DNA of 64,000 nt, from assembly GCF_015209725.1 (NCBI RefSeq), contig NZ_CP063656.1, forward strand, positions 2,277,001-2,341,000. The letters run 5' to 3'. This stretch comes from Lysobacter ciconiae. Lineage in GTDB: Bacteria > Pseudomonadota > Gammaproteobacteria > Xanthomonadales > Xanthomonadaceae. Position 1 is the first letter of the stretch. Each line of letters opens with the position of its first letter. Below the pieces are notes generated by a model. That model did no database searches. It was not told where the DNA came from and worked only from the letters and a program-made list of their open reading frames with translations. Positions 11,431 to 18,608 of the stretch are shown here, piece after piece. A program made the position numbers and the translations under genes.

Positions 11431-11559
11431 CCCAGCCCCTTTTTGTGCACCTGCGCGAGCTTCACTTCCCGCGCCCTCCCCCGCCGAACCTTCAACGATT
11501 GTGCCGGCCGGGGCAAGTCGTTCGCGCCCACGCTCGCATGGCGGGGCCTGCCGGGCATC

Positions 11560-11649
11560 GGACCTGTCGGATCGGACCTGCCTGTAACGGACCTGTCTCT
11601 AACGGTCCTGTCTGTTACGGACCTGACAGCGCTGGACCTGTCTAGAATC
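11560..11649 (+). repeat. Six-unit 15-bp tandem repeat at the promoter of the YceI operon
   Basis: Units begin at 11560, 11574, 11589, 11604, 11619 and 11634, each opening GGACCTG or GGTCCTG. Unit lengths are 14, 15, 15, 15, 15 and 16 bp. Three middle units continue with CTGTAAC, TCTCTAAC or TCTGTTAC variants. The last unit supplies TAGAAT (11643-11648), the putative -10. The array could be an operator array or a slippage-prone minisatellite. Confidence 0.9.
11643..11648 (+). promoter_or_regulatory. -10-like TAGAAT six bases before the first yceI gene
   Basis: TAGAAT ends 6 nt before the ATG at 11655, implying a leaderless or nearly leaderless transcript. It lies inside the last tandem-repeat unit. 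Confidence 0.45.
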
Positions 11650-11654
11650 GGGGC

Positions 11655-12410
11655 ATGCACGGCAAACCTTCCTTCCCGTCCACCCGCTATCGGCACCGCA
11701 CGACCGGAACGGCGGAACGCGGCTTGGCGCCCCTGTGCCGGTTCGCTCCTGCGCTGGCCTGCCTGCTGGCCGTTGCCGCGCCGGCCAGCGCGCGCGATGC
11801 ACCGACCTGGAACCTGGACCCGGTGCACACCCGGGTGATGTTCGTGGTGTCGCATGCCGGGTTCTCGCAGGCGCTGGGCACCGTGTCCGGCAGCACCGGC
11901 ACGCTCGTCTTCGATCCCGACGATTGGCAGCGCACGCGCCTGCAGGCCAGCGTGCCGCTGGCGCGCGCGGATCTGGGCGACCCGGACTGGAACCGGGCGG
12001 TGCTGGCGCCGCGCCTGCTGGATGTGGAGGCTTACCCCGCCGCCAGCTTCACCTCCGACAGCGCCGTCGCCTCGGACAGCGGCGGCATCCGCGTATGCGG
12101 CGAGCTCAGCTTGCACGGCGTCACCCGCCCGCTGTGCATGGACGTCACCGTCAATGCGGTCAAGCGCCATCCGATGCCGCCCTTCCGCCGCACGGCCGGC
12201 TTTTCCGCCACGGCGGTGTTGAGCCGCAGCGATTTCGGCATCACCGCCTGGCCGTCGGTCATCGGCGATGAGGTCACCATCCGGATCGAGGCGGAGGCGG
12301 TGCGCTCGCGCGCGGCCGGACGCCCACCCGAACCGGAGCCTCCATCCGAACCGCAACCGCAACTCACGCCCGAACCCGAACCCGAACCCGTATCCGGAGC
12401 TTTGCAATGA
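11655..12410 (+). CDS. YceI-like periplasmic protein with Pro/Glu-rich tail
   Basis: The 251-residue protein is exported (signal peptide ending near PASARD) and carries a YceI domain: WNLDPVHTRVMFVVSHAGFS, LDVEAYPAASFTS, then GELSLHGVTRPLCMDV. YceI domains are lipocalin-like barrels that bind isoprenoids such as polyprenols or quinones. Two Cys residues (VCGEL and PLCMD) could form a disulfide. The last 30 residues are a Pro/Glu-rich tail with repeated EP pairs, absent from the second YceI copy. The stop overlaps the cytochrome b561 gene (ATGA). Confidence 0.88.
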   Translation: MHGKPSFPSTRYRHRTTGTAERGLAPLCRFAPALACLLAVAAPASARDAPTWNLDPVHTRVMFVVSHAGFSQALGTVSGSTGTLVFDPDDWQRTRLQASVPLARADLGDPDWNRAVLAPRLLDVEAYPAASFTSDSAVASDSGGIRVCGELSLHGVTRPLCMDVTVNAVKRHPMPPFRRTAGFSATAVLSRSDFGITAWPSVIGDEVTIRIEAEAVRSRAAGRPPEPEPPSEPQPQLTPEPEPEPVSGALQ

Positions 12411-12988
12411 GTCTGAGAAACCCCGCCGACCGATGGGGCGCGGTAAGCCAGTTCCTGCACTGGACCATCGCCGTGGCGATCCTGGCGATGGCGGTCATCG
12501 GCCTGTCGCTGGACAGCCTGCCCAAGTCGCCGAGCTACTTCTGGGTGTTCAACCTGCACAAATCGCTGGGCCTGACCGTGCTCGCGCTGGCGGTGGTCCG
12601 GCTGGCGTGGCGGCTCTACGCCGGCGCGCCAACCCCGATGGCGAGCATCCCGGGCTGGCAACGGTGGCTCGCGCGCGTCACCCATTGGCTGCTGTACGGG
12701 CTGATCATCGCCATGCCGCTGTCGGGCTGGCTGTTCGACTCCGCCAGCGGGCTGCGTCCGCTGCGCTGGTTCAACCTGTTCCAGGTGCCCAAGCTCATTG
12801 GCCCCAATACCGGCGTGCGCGAAATCGCGCGCGACGCACACGGCTGGATCTTCTGGGTACTGGCGCTGTTGATCGTCATGCACGCCGGCGCAGCCCTTTA
12901 CCACCACTACTTTGTCGGCGACGGCACGCTGCGGCGGATGCTGCCCGGCCGCCGGACACCGCTCCCCTCTTCCAACCGGAACCCGTGA
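12407..12988 (+). CDS. Cytochrome b561 family membrane protein
   Basis: This 193-residue four-helix membrane protein belongs to the di-heme cytochrome b561 (YceJ/CybB) group. Candidate heme-ligand His residues are in SQFLHWTIAV (helix 1), FNLHKSLGL (helix 2), RVTHWLLYG (helix 3) and IVMHAGAALYHHYF (helix 4). Family members pass electrons between quinol and superoxide or partner proteins. It is sandwiched between two yceI genes with overlapping stops and starts; in E. coli yceI and yceJ are also adjacent. Confidence 0.93.
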   Translation: MSLRNPADRWGAVSQFLHWTIAVAILAMAVIGLSLDSLPKSPSYFWVFNLHKSLGLTVLALAVVRLAWRLYAGAPTPMASIPGWQRWLARVTHWLLYGLIIAMPLSGWLFDSASGLRPLRWFNLFQVPKLIGPNTGVREIARDAHGWIFWVLALLIVMHAGAALYHHYFVGDGTLRRMLPGRRTPLPSSNRNP

Positions 12989-13584
12989 TGACCCCCACCG
13001 TGCGCGCGACTCGCTCCCCCACCCGCCCCTCCTTCCTGCAGGCGTTGTCACTGGCCGCCGGCCTGACCTTCGCCAGCAGCAGCGCGCTGGCTGCCGATTA
13101 CGTGCAGGCTCCCGGATCCACGCTGACCTTTGCCTCAAGCTTTGAAGGCGAGATCTTCACCGGCCACTTCGCCGGTTTCACCACCACGATGCGCTTTGAC
13201 CCGCAGCAACTGGAGCAGGCGCGGCTGGACGTGACCATTCCGCTGGCGACCGCGACCACCGCCAATCCCGAGCGTGACCAGACCCTGCAGGGCAGCGATT
13301 TCTTCGCCAGCAAGCTGTTCCCGCAGGCCCGCTTCGTCGCCACGCGGTTCCGTCATCTGGGCGAGGACCGCTACGCGGCGGACGGCACCCTGAGCCTGCG
13401 CGATGCGAAACAGCCCGTGACCCTGAGCTTCACCTGGCAGGACGGCGCGACGCCGGTGCTCACCGGGCGCGCCAGCGTGGACCGGCTGGCGTTCGGCGTC
13501 GGCGGCGGCGACTGGGCAGACGTGGGCATGATTCCGGCAAAGGTGGCGGTCAGCACCCGGGTCAACCTGACGCCCGCGCCGTGA
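12988..13584 (+). CDS. Second YceI-like periplasmic protein
   Basis: The 198-residue protein has a signal peptide ending near SSALAADY and a YceI domain: AGFTTTMRFDPQQLEQARLD, GSDFFASKLFPQARF and GTLSLRDAKQPVTLSF. It lacks the Cys pair and acidic tail of the first copy. The ATG at 12988 shares one base with the preceding TGA (TGATG), so translation is coupled to cytochrome b561. It probably binds a lipid cofactor that serves the same membrane redox unit. Confidence 0.9.
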   Translation: MTPTVRATRSPTRPSFLQALSLAAGLTFASSSALAADYVQAPGSTLTFASSFEGEIFTGHFAGFTTTMRFDPQQLEQARLDVTIPLATATTANPERDQTLQGSDFFASKLFPQARFVATRFRHLGEDRYAADGTLSLRDAKQPVTLSFTWQDGATPVLTGRASVDRLAFGVGGGDWADVGMIPAKVAVSTRVNLTPAP

Positions 13585-13595
13585 ATGCCGCCAAC

Positions 13596-13628
13596 CTCGG
13601 GTAAACCCCAGCTGGGGGATGCCCCGAG
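13596..13628. repeat. Small nested palindrome after the YceI operon
   Basis: Outer CTCGGG/CCCGAG arms (13596-13601 and 13623-13628) enclose the perfect 12-bp palindrome CCCCAGCTGGGG (13606-13617). It lies 11 nt after the operon's last stop and may be a terminator-like 3' structure. There is no U tract. Confidence 0.5.
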
Positions 13629-13708
13629 TGACCCCGCCCGGCCGCAGTGTTGGAATGCAGGCATGACCCGCGAATCGTGGGTTACTGCCCAAATGCGAGG
13701 ATCAGGGA

Positions 13709-15484
13709 ATGACCGTTCTCAGTGCAATCTCAGCGGCGCAGCCGCAACGCATCGACGCCGGCCGCGGCCGCCAGCACACCGTCCAGCACGGCGACACGCT
13801 GTCGGGGATCGCGAAACAGTACGGCGTCAGCCTGTCCGCGTTGAAGGCCGCCAACCCGCAGGTCCTGAATCCCAACGTCATCTATTCCGGTGACCGCATC
13901 GCGGTGCCGGGCGCCCAGGCGCAGAGCAGTGCCGGCGGCGCGCCGGTGCAGGCGGACAAGGCCGCGGCAGGGAGCACCGCCGCCATGGCCGGCTCCACCC
14001 AGCTGACCATCGCCGACTACCAGCGCGCGGCCAACACCCTCGGCGTGGACGTCGCCACCGTGCGCGCGGTCGCGGATGTGGAGTCCTCCGGCGGCGGCTT
14101 CCTCGCCGATGGCCGACCCAAGATCCTGTTCGAACGGCACATCTTCGCTCGCGAAACCGGTGGCCGCTTCAACGGCTCGCATCCGGGCATCAGCGGCGCG
14201 CCGGGTGGCTACGGCGCTGGCGGCGCGAACCAGCACGCCCGCTTCGAGCGGGCGTTCAAGCTCGACCCGGCGGCAGCGATGAAGTCGGCCTCCTGGGGTG
14301 AATTCCAGATCATGGGCTTCAACCACAAGATGGTCGGCTTCGACAGCGTCGGCAAGTTTGTCGACGCGATGCGCAGCTCGGCGGGCAGCCAGCTGGACGC
14401 GTTCGTCAGCTTTATCGAGTCAGCCGGTCTCAAGGGCAAGCTGCAGAACAAGGACTGGGCCGGCTTTGCGCGCGGCTACAACGGTCCGGGCTACGCCAAG
14501 AACAACTACGACGGCAAGATGGCGGCCGCCTACGCCAAGTACGCCGGCAGCAACCCGCCGCCGGTGGCCAGCGGCGGAACGCCGACCAGGCCGACCTCTC
14601 CCACCGCTCCGACGGCTCCTGCACCGACCGCTCCGCAGGCCAGCACGGGAACCTACTCGGTGCGCTCGGGCGACACCCTCAGCGGCATCGCGCAGGCGCA
14701 CGGCGTCTCGCTCTCCGCGCTGGCCGCGGCCAATCCGCAGATCCGCAACATCGACCTGATCTTCCCCAACCAGGTCGTCAAGATTCCCGGCGGCAGCGGT
14801 GCGGCGGCCAGCCACACGGTCCGCAGCGGCGACACCCTGGGCGGCATCGCCCAACAGCACGGCGTGTCGCTGGCGGCGCTGAGCGCGGCCAACCCGCAGA
14901 TCCGCAACATCCACCTGATCCATCCCGGCCAGACGGTCCACATCCCCGGCAACCCCGCCGTGGGCGCGCCGGCGGCCGGCACTCCCGGCAATCCCCCGGT
15001 CCGCGGCGACAGCAAGGTCGATACCTCCGCGCCGGTCGGCGGCAGCAGTTCGGATGCCGCCAGGATCGCCGAGAAGTATCTGGGCTGGTGGGCCGGCGAC
15101 CTGAAGGTCAGCGGCCACCTGCCGATGGATCCCAGCGTCCCCAACACCGTCAACTGCGCCAACTTCGTGTCCGCCGTCCTGCAGAAGGCCGGGCTGATCA
15201 ACTTCCACACCAACCTGGTTACCGGCTCCAACAGCGGCAACCCGCAGGCACTGGGCACGAAGTTGAAGGCCGCCGGCTGGACCGTGGTGCCTGCGTCGCA
15301 GGCGCGGCCGGGTGACGTGGCCATCGTCAACAACGGCGGACACGTCGAGCTGGTGCACAGCAACAACAATGGCAAGATCACCCTGATCGGTTCCAACAAC
15401 ACCGCTGGCGGCTCCGGGCCGCAGAAGGTCAGCTACGGCAACCCGTTCGGCAACGCCTGGTACCTGACGCCGCCCCGCAAGTGA
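13709..15484 (+). CDS. LysM / N-acetylmuramidase / LysM-LysM / CHAP-like peptidoglycan hydrolase
   Basis: This is a 591-residue multidomain cell-wall hydrolase. LysM 1 spans about residues 22-68 (HTVQHGDTLSGIAKQYGVSL). A DUF3380-type N-acetylmuramidase domain spans about 95-280, with candidate catalytic Glu125 in DVESSGGGFLADGRPKILFE. A Pro/Thr linker follows, then LysM 2 (about 313-358) and LysM 3 (about 368-413). The C-terminal amidase/endopeptidase domain is CHAP or NlpC-like, with candidate Cys483 (NCANFVSAVL) and His545 (GGHVELVHS). No signal peptide is present, so export would need holin-like lysis, a contact-dependent secretion system or outer-membrane vesicles. No XVIPCD-type C-terminus is apparent. 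The next gene encodes a small exported protein. Confidence 0.9.
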   Translation: MTVLSAISAAQPQRIDAGRGRQHTVQHGDTLSGIAKQYGVSLSALKAANPQVLNPNVIYSGDRIAVPGAQAQSSAGGAPVQADKAAAGSTAAMAGSTQLTIADYQRAANTLGVDVATVRAVADVESSGGGFLADGRPKILFERHIFARETGGRFNGSHPGISGAPGGYGAGGANQHARFERAFKLDPAAAMKSASWGEFQIMGFNHKMVGFDSVGKFVDAMRSSAGSQLDAFVSFIESAGLKGKLQNKDWAGFARGYNGPGYAKNNYDGKMAAAYAKYAGSNPPPVASGGTPTRPTSPTAPTAPAPTAPQASTGTYSVRSGDTLSGIAQAHGVSLSALAAANPQIRNIDLIFPNQVVKIPGGSGAAASHTVRSGDTLGGIAQQHGVSLAALSAANPQIRNIHLIHPGQTVHIPGNPAVGAPAAGTPGNPPVRGDSKVDTSAPVGGSSSDAARIAEKYLGWWAGDLKVSGHLPMDPSVPNTVNCANFVSAVLQKAGLINFHTNLVTGSNSGNPQALGTKLKAAGWTVVPASQARPGDVAIVNNGGHVELVHSNNNGKITLIGSNNTAGGSGPQKVSYGNPFGNAWYLTPPRK

Positions 15485-15518
15485 TAGACCGGTCGCACCG
15501 GTCCGTCAGGAGACGCGC

Positions 15519-15962
15519 ATGCGAACCCTGTCATTCTTGATGCTCCTACTGATGGGTTTTGCCTGCATGCCAACCAACCACGCCCAGACACCGTCCGCGT
15601 TGCACATCCCCAACCCCGGATCCCCCGAGCGTGCTGCCGTCCTCGACAGCGCACGTGATTCCATCGACAAGGAGATCGGCCGCACCGTCCAGTTCGTGGT
15701 CGAGCGACTGGCGATTCAGGGCGAGTGGGCGTTCCTTTACGCGCACATGCAGGCCAGCGACGGTGGCCCGGTCGATTACGCGCGCACCCCGATGGCGGAG
15801 GCGGCCGAGGCCGGCTTTGTCTCCCAGGTCTATGCCGGCCTGCTGGAGAAGGAAGACGGCCAGTGGGTGGTTCGCGCCCAGGCGATCGGCCCGACCGACA
15901 TGGCCTGGCAGCCGTGGGCGGCGGACTATGGCGCGCCCGAGGCGCTGTTCAAGCTCGATTGA
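15519..15962 (+). CDS. Small exported protein of unknown function
   Basis: The 147-residue product has a signal peptide (MRTLSFLMLLLMGFACMPTN) with a likely signal peptidase I site after NHA; the Cys context is not a canonical lipobox. The mature part has the pattern FVVERLAIQGEWAFLYAH, then LLEKEDGQWVV and IGPTDMAWQPWAADYGAPEA, which I have seen only in uncharacterised exported proteins. GGAGACG precedes the ATG. It starts 34 nt after the LysM hydrolase gene on the same strand, so it may be a periplasmic immunity or accessory protein for it. That role is inference from position and export only. Confidence 0.75.
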   Translation: MRTLSFLMLLLMGFACMPTNHAQTPSALHIPNPGSPERAAVLDSARDSIDKEIGRTVQFVVERLAIQGEWAFLYAHMQASDGGPVDYARTPMAEAAEAGFVSQVYAGLLEKEDGQWVVRAQAIGPTDMAWQPWAADYGAPEALFKLD

Positions 15963-16023
15963 TCCCGGCGGTGTAGGCCCGGCCGGAGAGCGCACCAACG
16001 CATACCCGCTCGGGGCAAACGCG

Positions 16024-16257
16024 TCACGCGCCAGCGAACAACCAGTGACGGACGGTGTCCGCGTCAAACGGCCACGCCAGCTCCCGCTTGGTGGCCACAT
16101 TGAGCAGCACCGGGACGTGCACCCCAAAGCGCTGCTCCAGGTCCGGATCCTCGTCGATGAACACGCTCACAAAGTCCGGCACCGCGGCGCGCGCCAACTC
16201 CAGCAGCGCCAGGTCGCACAGGTGGCAATCATCACGCTGGTAAAGGATCAGCTGCAT
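16024..16257 (-). CDS. Glutaredoxin-like (DUF836) thioredoxin-fold protein
   Basis: The 77-residue protein has a thioredoxin fold with the redox pair DDCHLCD near residue 10 and the cis-proline region HVPVLLNV. It matches the small DUF836/glutaredoxin family that lies close to the minimum domain size. The ATG at 16255-16257 (MQLILYQRDDC) is preferred over a frame extension upstream. The substrate is unknown. It is transcribed divergently from the lipoprotein gene at 16332, with 74 bp between their starts. Confidence 0.82.
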   Translation of the reverse strand: MQLILYQRDDCHLCDLALLELARAAVPDFVSVFIDEDPDLEQRFGVHVPVLLNVATKRELAWPFDADTVRHWLFAGA

Positions 16258-16331
16258 CGTCTCGGGGCGCCTCTGCAATGGCCCGGGGGCGGCGGCTATC
16301 ATAGGCGTTCATTCCGGAGGGCTCCGCAGCC

Positions 16332-16739
16332 GTGACCAGGTTTCTTCTTTCCGCCGCGCTGATGTTCTCACTGGCCGCGTGCAGCGCCGAGCAGGCCTCC
16401 GCCACTGCCGCGCAGTCACCTGCGTGCGATGTTGCCGAGGCTGCCCTGATCGGCGACTGGCAGCGCAGCGGCGACGCCGGAACCTTCGAGCAGTTCTCGC
16501 TGGTCACGCAGAACGGCGAACGCCGCTTCGACTCGTGGCTGCACGAGCGCCCGGAAGTCAGTGGCGGTTCATGGAGCTATCAGGCCGACGACTGCCGCCT
16601 CGCCCTCAACGGCGCCGACAGCAACCTGGCGTGGCACTTCAAGGTGTCCGCCGACGAGGCCGGGAACCAGATCACGCTGAGTCCGCTGGACGCCGGCAGC
16701 GGCACCGTCGACGGAACCTACCAGCGCCTGGCCGACTGA
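16332..16739 (+). CDS. Hypothetical lipoprotein, lipocalin-like pattern
   Basis: This 135-residue lipoprotein starts with GTG, preceded by GGAGGG. The signal MTRFLLSAALMFSLAAC ends in the lipobox LAAC. The mature part, LIGDWQRSGDAGTFEQFSLV then WSYQADDCRLAL, has the G-x-W opening and alternating strands expected of small lipocalin-like barrels. I cannot assign a named family. It precedes sdaA by 106 bp on the same strand. Confidence 0.7.
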   Translation: MTRFLLSAALMFSLAACSAEQASATAAQSPACDVAEAALIGDWQRSGDAGTFEQFSLVTQNGERRFDSWLHERPEVSGGSWSYQADDCRLALNGADSNLAWHFKVSADEAGNQITLSPLDAGSGTVDGTYQRLAD

Positions 16740-16845
16740 GCGGGTCGGTTGCGCGTCGGCTGGCCGCGACCCTTGCACGCCCAACCAGCGCCGACCCTGA
16801 GCGGTCGCCACGCCCACCCACCGCTGTTTTCAGTACTGGATCCGC

Positions 16846-18228
16846 ATGTCCGTCAGCTGTTTCGACCTGTTCAAGATCGGCATCGGGCCGAGTTCCTCCC
16901 ACACTGTCGGGCCGATGCGCGCCGCTGCCCGCTTCATCGAGCGCTGGATCGTCGACAACGGCGATCTTGAGCGCACCGCGCGCGTGCGCGCCGAGGTGTT
17001 TGGCTCGCTGGCGATGACCGGGCGCGGCCACGGCACCGACAAGGCGCTGATGATGGGTCTGGAAGGCCATTGGCCGGACCGGATCGACCCGGACATCATT
17101 CCGGCGACGCTGGAGCGGATTCGCGGCGAGAAGCGCATCCGCCTGCAAGGTCGCCACGAGATCGGCTTCGACGAGAAGCACGACCTGATCATGAACAAGC
17201 GCCAGAAGCTGCCCTTCCACACCAACGGCATGCGCTTCACCGCCTACGACGCGGCGGGCGAGGTGATCGCCACGCGGGATTACTACTCGGTGGGTGGCGG
17301 CTTCGTGGTCAACGAGGACGAGGCGGCCGAGGACCGCATCGTCGCCGACACCAGCGTGGTGCCCTACCCGTTTTCCTCCGGCGACGAGCTGCTGATGCGC
17401 GCGCGCGACAGCGGCCTGTCGATCGCGCAGATGATCCATGCCAACGAGCAGGTCTGGCGCAGCGCGGACGAGATCGACGCCGGCCTGGACCAGCTGTGGG
17501 ACGCGATGAAGTCCTGCGTGGAACGCGGCATCCGCTCGCCGGGCACGCTGCCGGGCGGGCTGCGGGTAACCCGCCGTGCACCGGCGATGTACGCCGATCT
17601 TTCCGCCCGCCCGGACGCCGGCCTGGAGGACCCGCTGACCATGCTCGACTGGGTCAACCTGTTCGCGCTGGCGGTGAACGAGGAAAACGCCGCCGGGGGC
17701 CGCGTGGTCACCGCGCCGACCAACGGTGCGGCCGGGATCATCCCGGCGGTGCTGCACTACTACGAGCGTTTCATCCCGGGCGCCAACATCGAGGGCGTGC
17801 GGACCTTCCTGCTGACCGCCGCGGCGGTGGGCATCCTCTACAAGGAAAACGCGAGCATCTCCGGCGCCGAAGTGGGCTGTCAGGGCGAGGTCGGCGTCGC
17901 CTGTTCGATGGCCGCCGCCGGCCTGACCGCAGCGCTGGGCGGCAGTCCGGTCAAGGTCGAGAACGCGGCGGAGATCGGCATGGAACACAACCTGGGCCTG
18001 ACCTGCGACCCGATCGGCGGGCTGGTCCAAATTCCCTGCATCGAGCGCAACGCGATGGGCTCGGTGAAGGCGATCAACGCCTCGCGGCTGGCGATGCGCG
18101 GTGACGGTTCGCAGAAGGTCAGCCTGGACAAGGTCATCAAGACCATGCGCGACACGGGGCGCGACATGCAGGACAAGTACAAGGAAACCAGCCGGGGCGG
18201 GCTGGCGGTGAACGTCATCGAGTGCTGA
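16846..18228 (+). CDS. sdaA: L-serine ammonia-lyase (L-serine dehydratase)
   Basis: SdaA deaminates L-serine to pyruvate and ammonia using a [4Fe-4S] cluster. The 460-residue single-chain form is complete. The beta domain begins SCFDLFKIGIGPSSSHTVGP. The catalytic alpha domain carries VTAPTNGAAGIIPAVL and the cluster Cys residues in EVGCQGEVGVACSM, LTCDPIGG and QIPCIERNA. The ATG at 16846 gives the normal length. It stands alone and ends 22 nt before a 3'-end palindromic element. Confidence 0.96.
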   Translation: MSVSCFDLFKIGIGPSSSHTVGPMRAAARFIERWIVDNGDLERTARVRAEVFGSLAMTGRGHGTDKALMMGLEGHWPDRIDPDIIPATLERIRGEKRIRLQGRHEIGFDEKHDLIMNKRQKLPFHTNGMRFTAYDAAGEVIATRDYYSVGGGFVVNEDEAAEDRIVADTSVVPYPFSSGDELLMRARDSGLSIAQMIHANEQVWRSADEIDAGLDQLWDAMKSCVERGIRSPGTLPGGLRVTRRAPAMYADLSARPDAGLEDPLTMLDWVNLFALAVNEENAAGGRVVTAPTNGAAGIIPAVLHYYERFIPGANIEGVRTFLLTAAAVGILYKENASISGAEVGCQGEVGVACSMAAAGLTAALGGSPVKVENAAEIGMEHNLGLTCDPIGGLVQIPCIERNAMGSVKAINASRLAMRGDGSQKVSLDKVIKTMRDTGRDMQDKYKETSRGGLAVNVIEC

Positions 18229-18250
18229 TCGGCTGGATTGACGCTAGCTC

Positions 18251-18340
18251 GGGAGCGGATGCCCTTGGGTGCGAATGTCATCCGGCACCGATGAAGCCGG
18301 TGCCTCCTTCTTTATTTCGCACCCAAGGGCACCCGCTCCC
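18251..18340 (+). repeat. 3'-end nested palindrome, copy C (after sdaA)
   Basis: Arms 18251-18275 and 18316-18340 pair over 24 of 25 positions. The core matches copy A (GAATGTCATCCGGC, hairpin GCACCGATGAAGCCGGTGC, CTCCTTCTTTATTTC). Class 1 arms share CCCTTGGGTG with copies A and E but extend into an unrelated flanking stem, GGGAGCGG/CCGCTCCC. Confidence 0.9.
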
Positions 18341-18358
18341 TCGTAACGGCTTGCGGCA

Positions 18359-18400
18359 CAGGTGGACGGTGCCTTCTCTTTTGTTTCGCTCCACTGGCGC
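18359..18400 (+). repeat. Degenerate half copy of the 3'-end palindrome
   Basis: CGGTGCCTTCTCTTTTGTTTCGC resembles the right half of the element core, followed by TCCACTGG that is nearly complementary to CAGGTGGA just upstream. The left half of the core is missing. It lies between copies C and D. Confidence 0.5.
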
Positions 18401-18479
18401 CCGTCGGTGGGGCATCGCGGTGTTTGATAAGGCACAGAGCCGGCCGCCCCGCGCACGGCAGAAATCGGCTGACAGACGT

Positions 18480-18566
18480 GACCTGCAGGGCTTCCGGGCG
18501 AAATAAAGGAGGAGGCTGCGCCGCAGGCGTGGGCCGGGGGACATTCGCCGGGAAGCCCTGCAGGTC
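18480..18566 (-). repeat. 3'-end nested palindrome, copy D (after hom)
   Basis: Arms 18480-18502 and 18544-18566 pair at 22 of 23 positions. The class 2 arm ACCTGCAGGGCTTC differs from copy B (ACCTGCAGACCTTC) with compensating changes in the partner arm. The core matches copy B and is oriented with the minus-strand hom gene, 43 nt after its stop. Confidence 0.9.
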
Positions 18567-18608
18567 GCGGCCAAGTCGCAGAATCGAGCGAAGACCCCCA
18601 CTTTTCGT

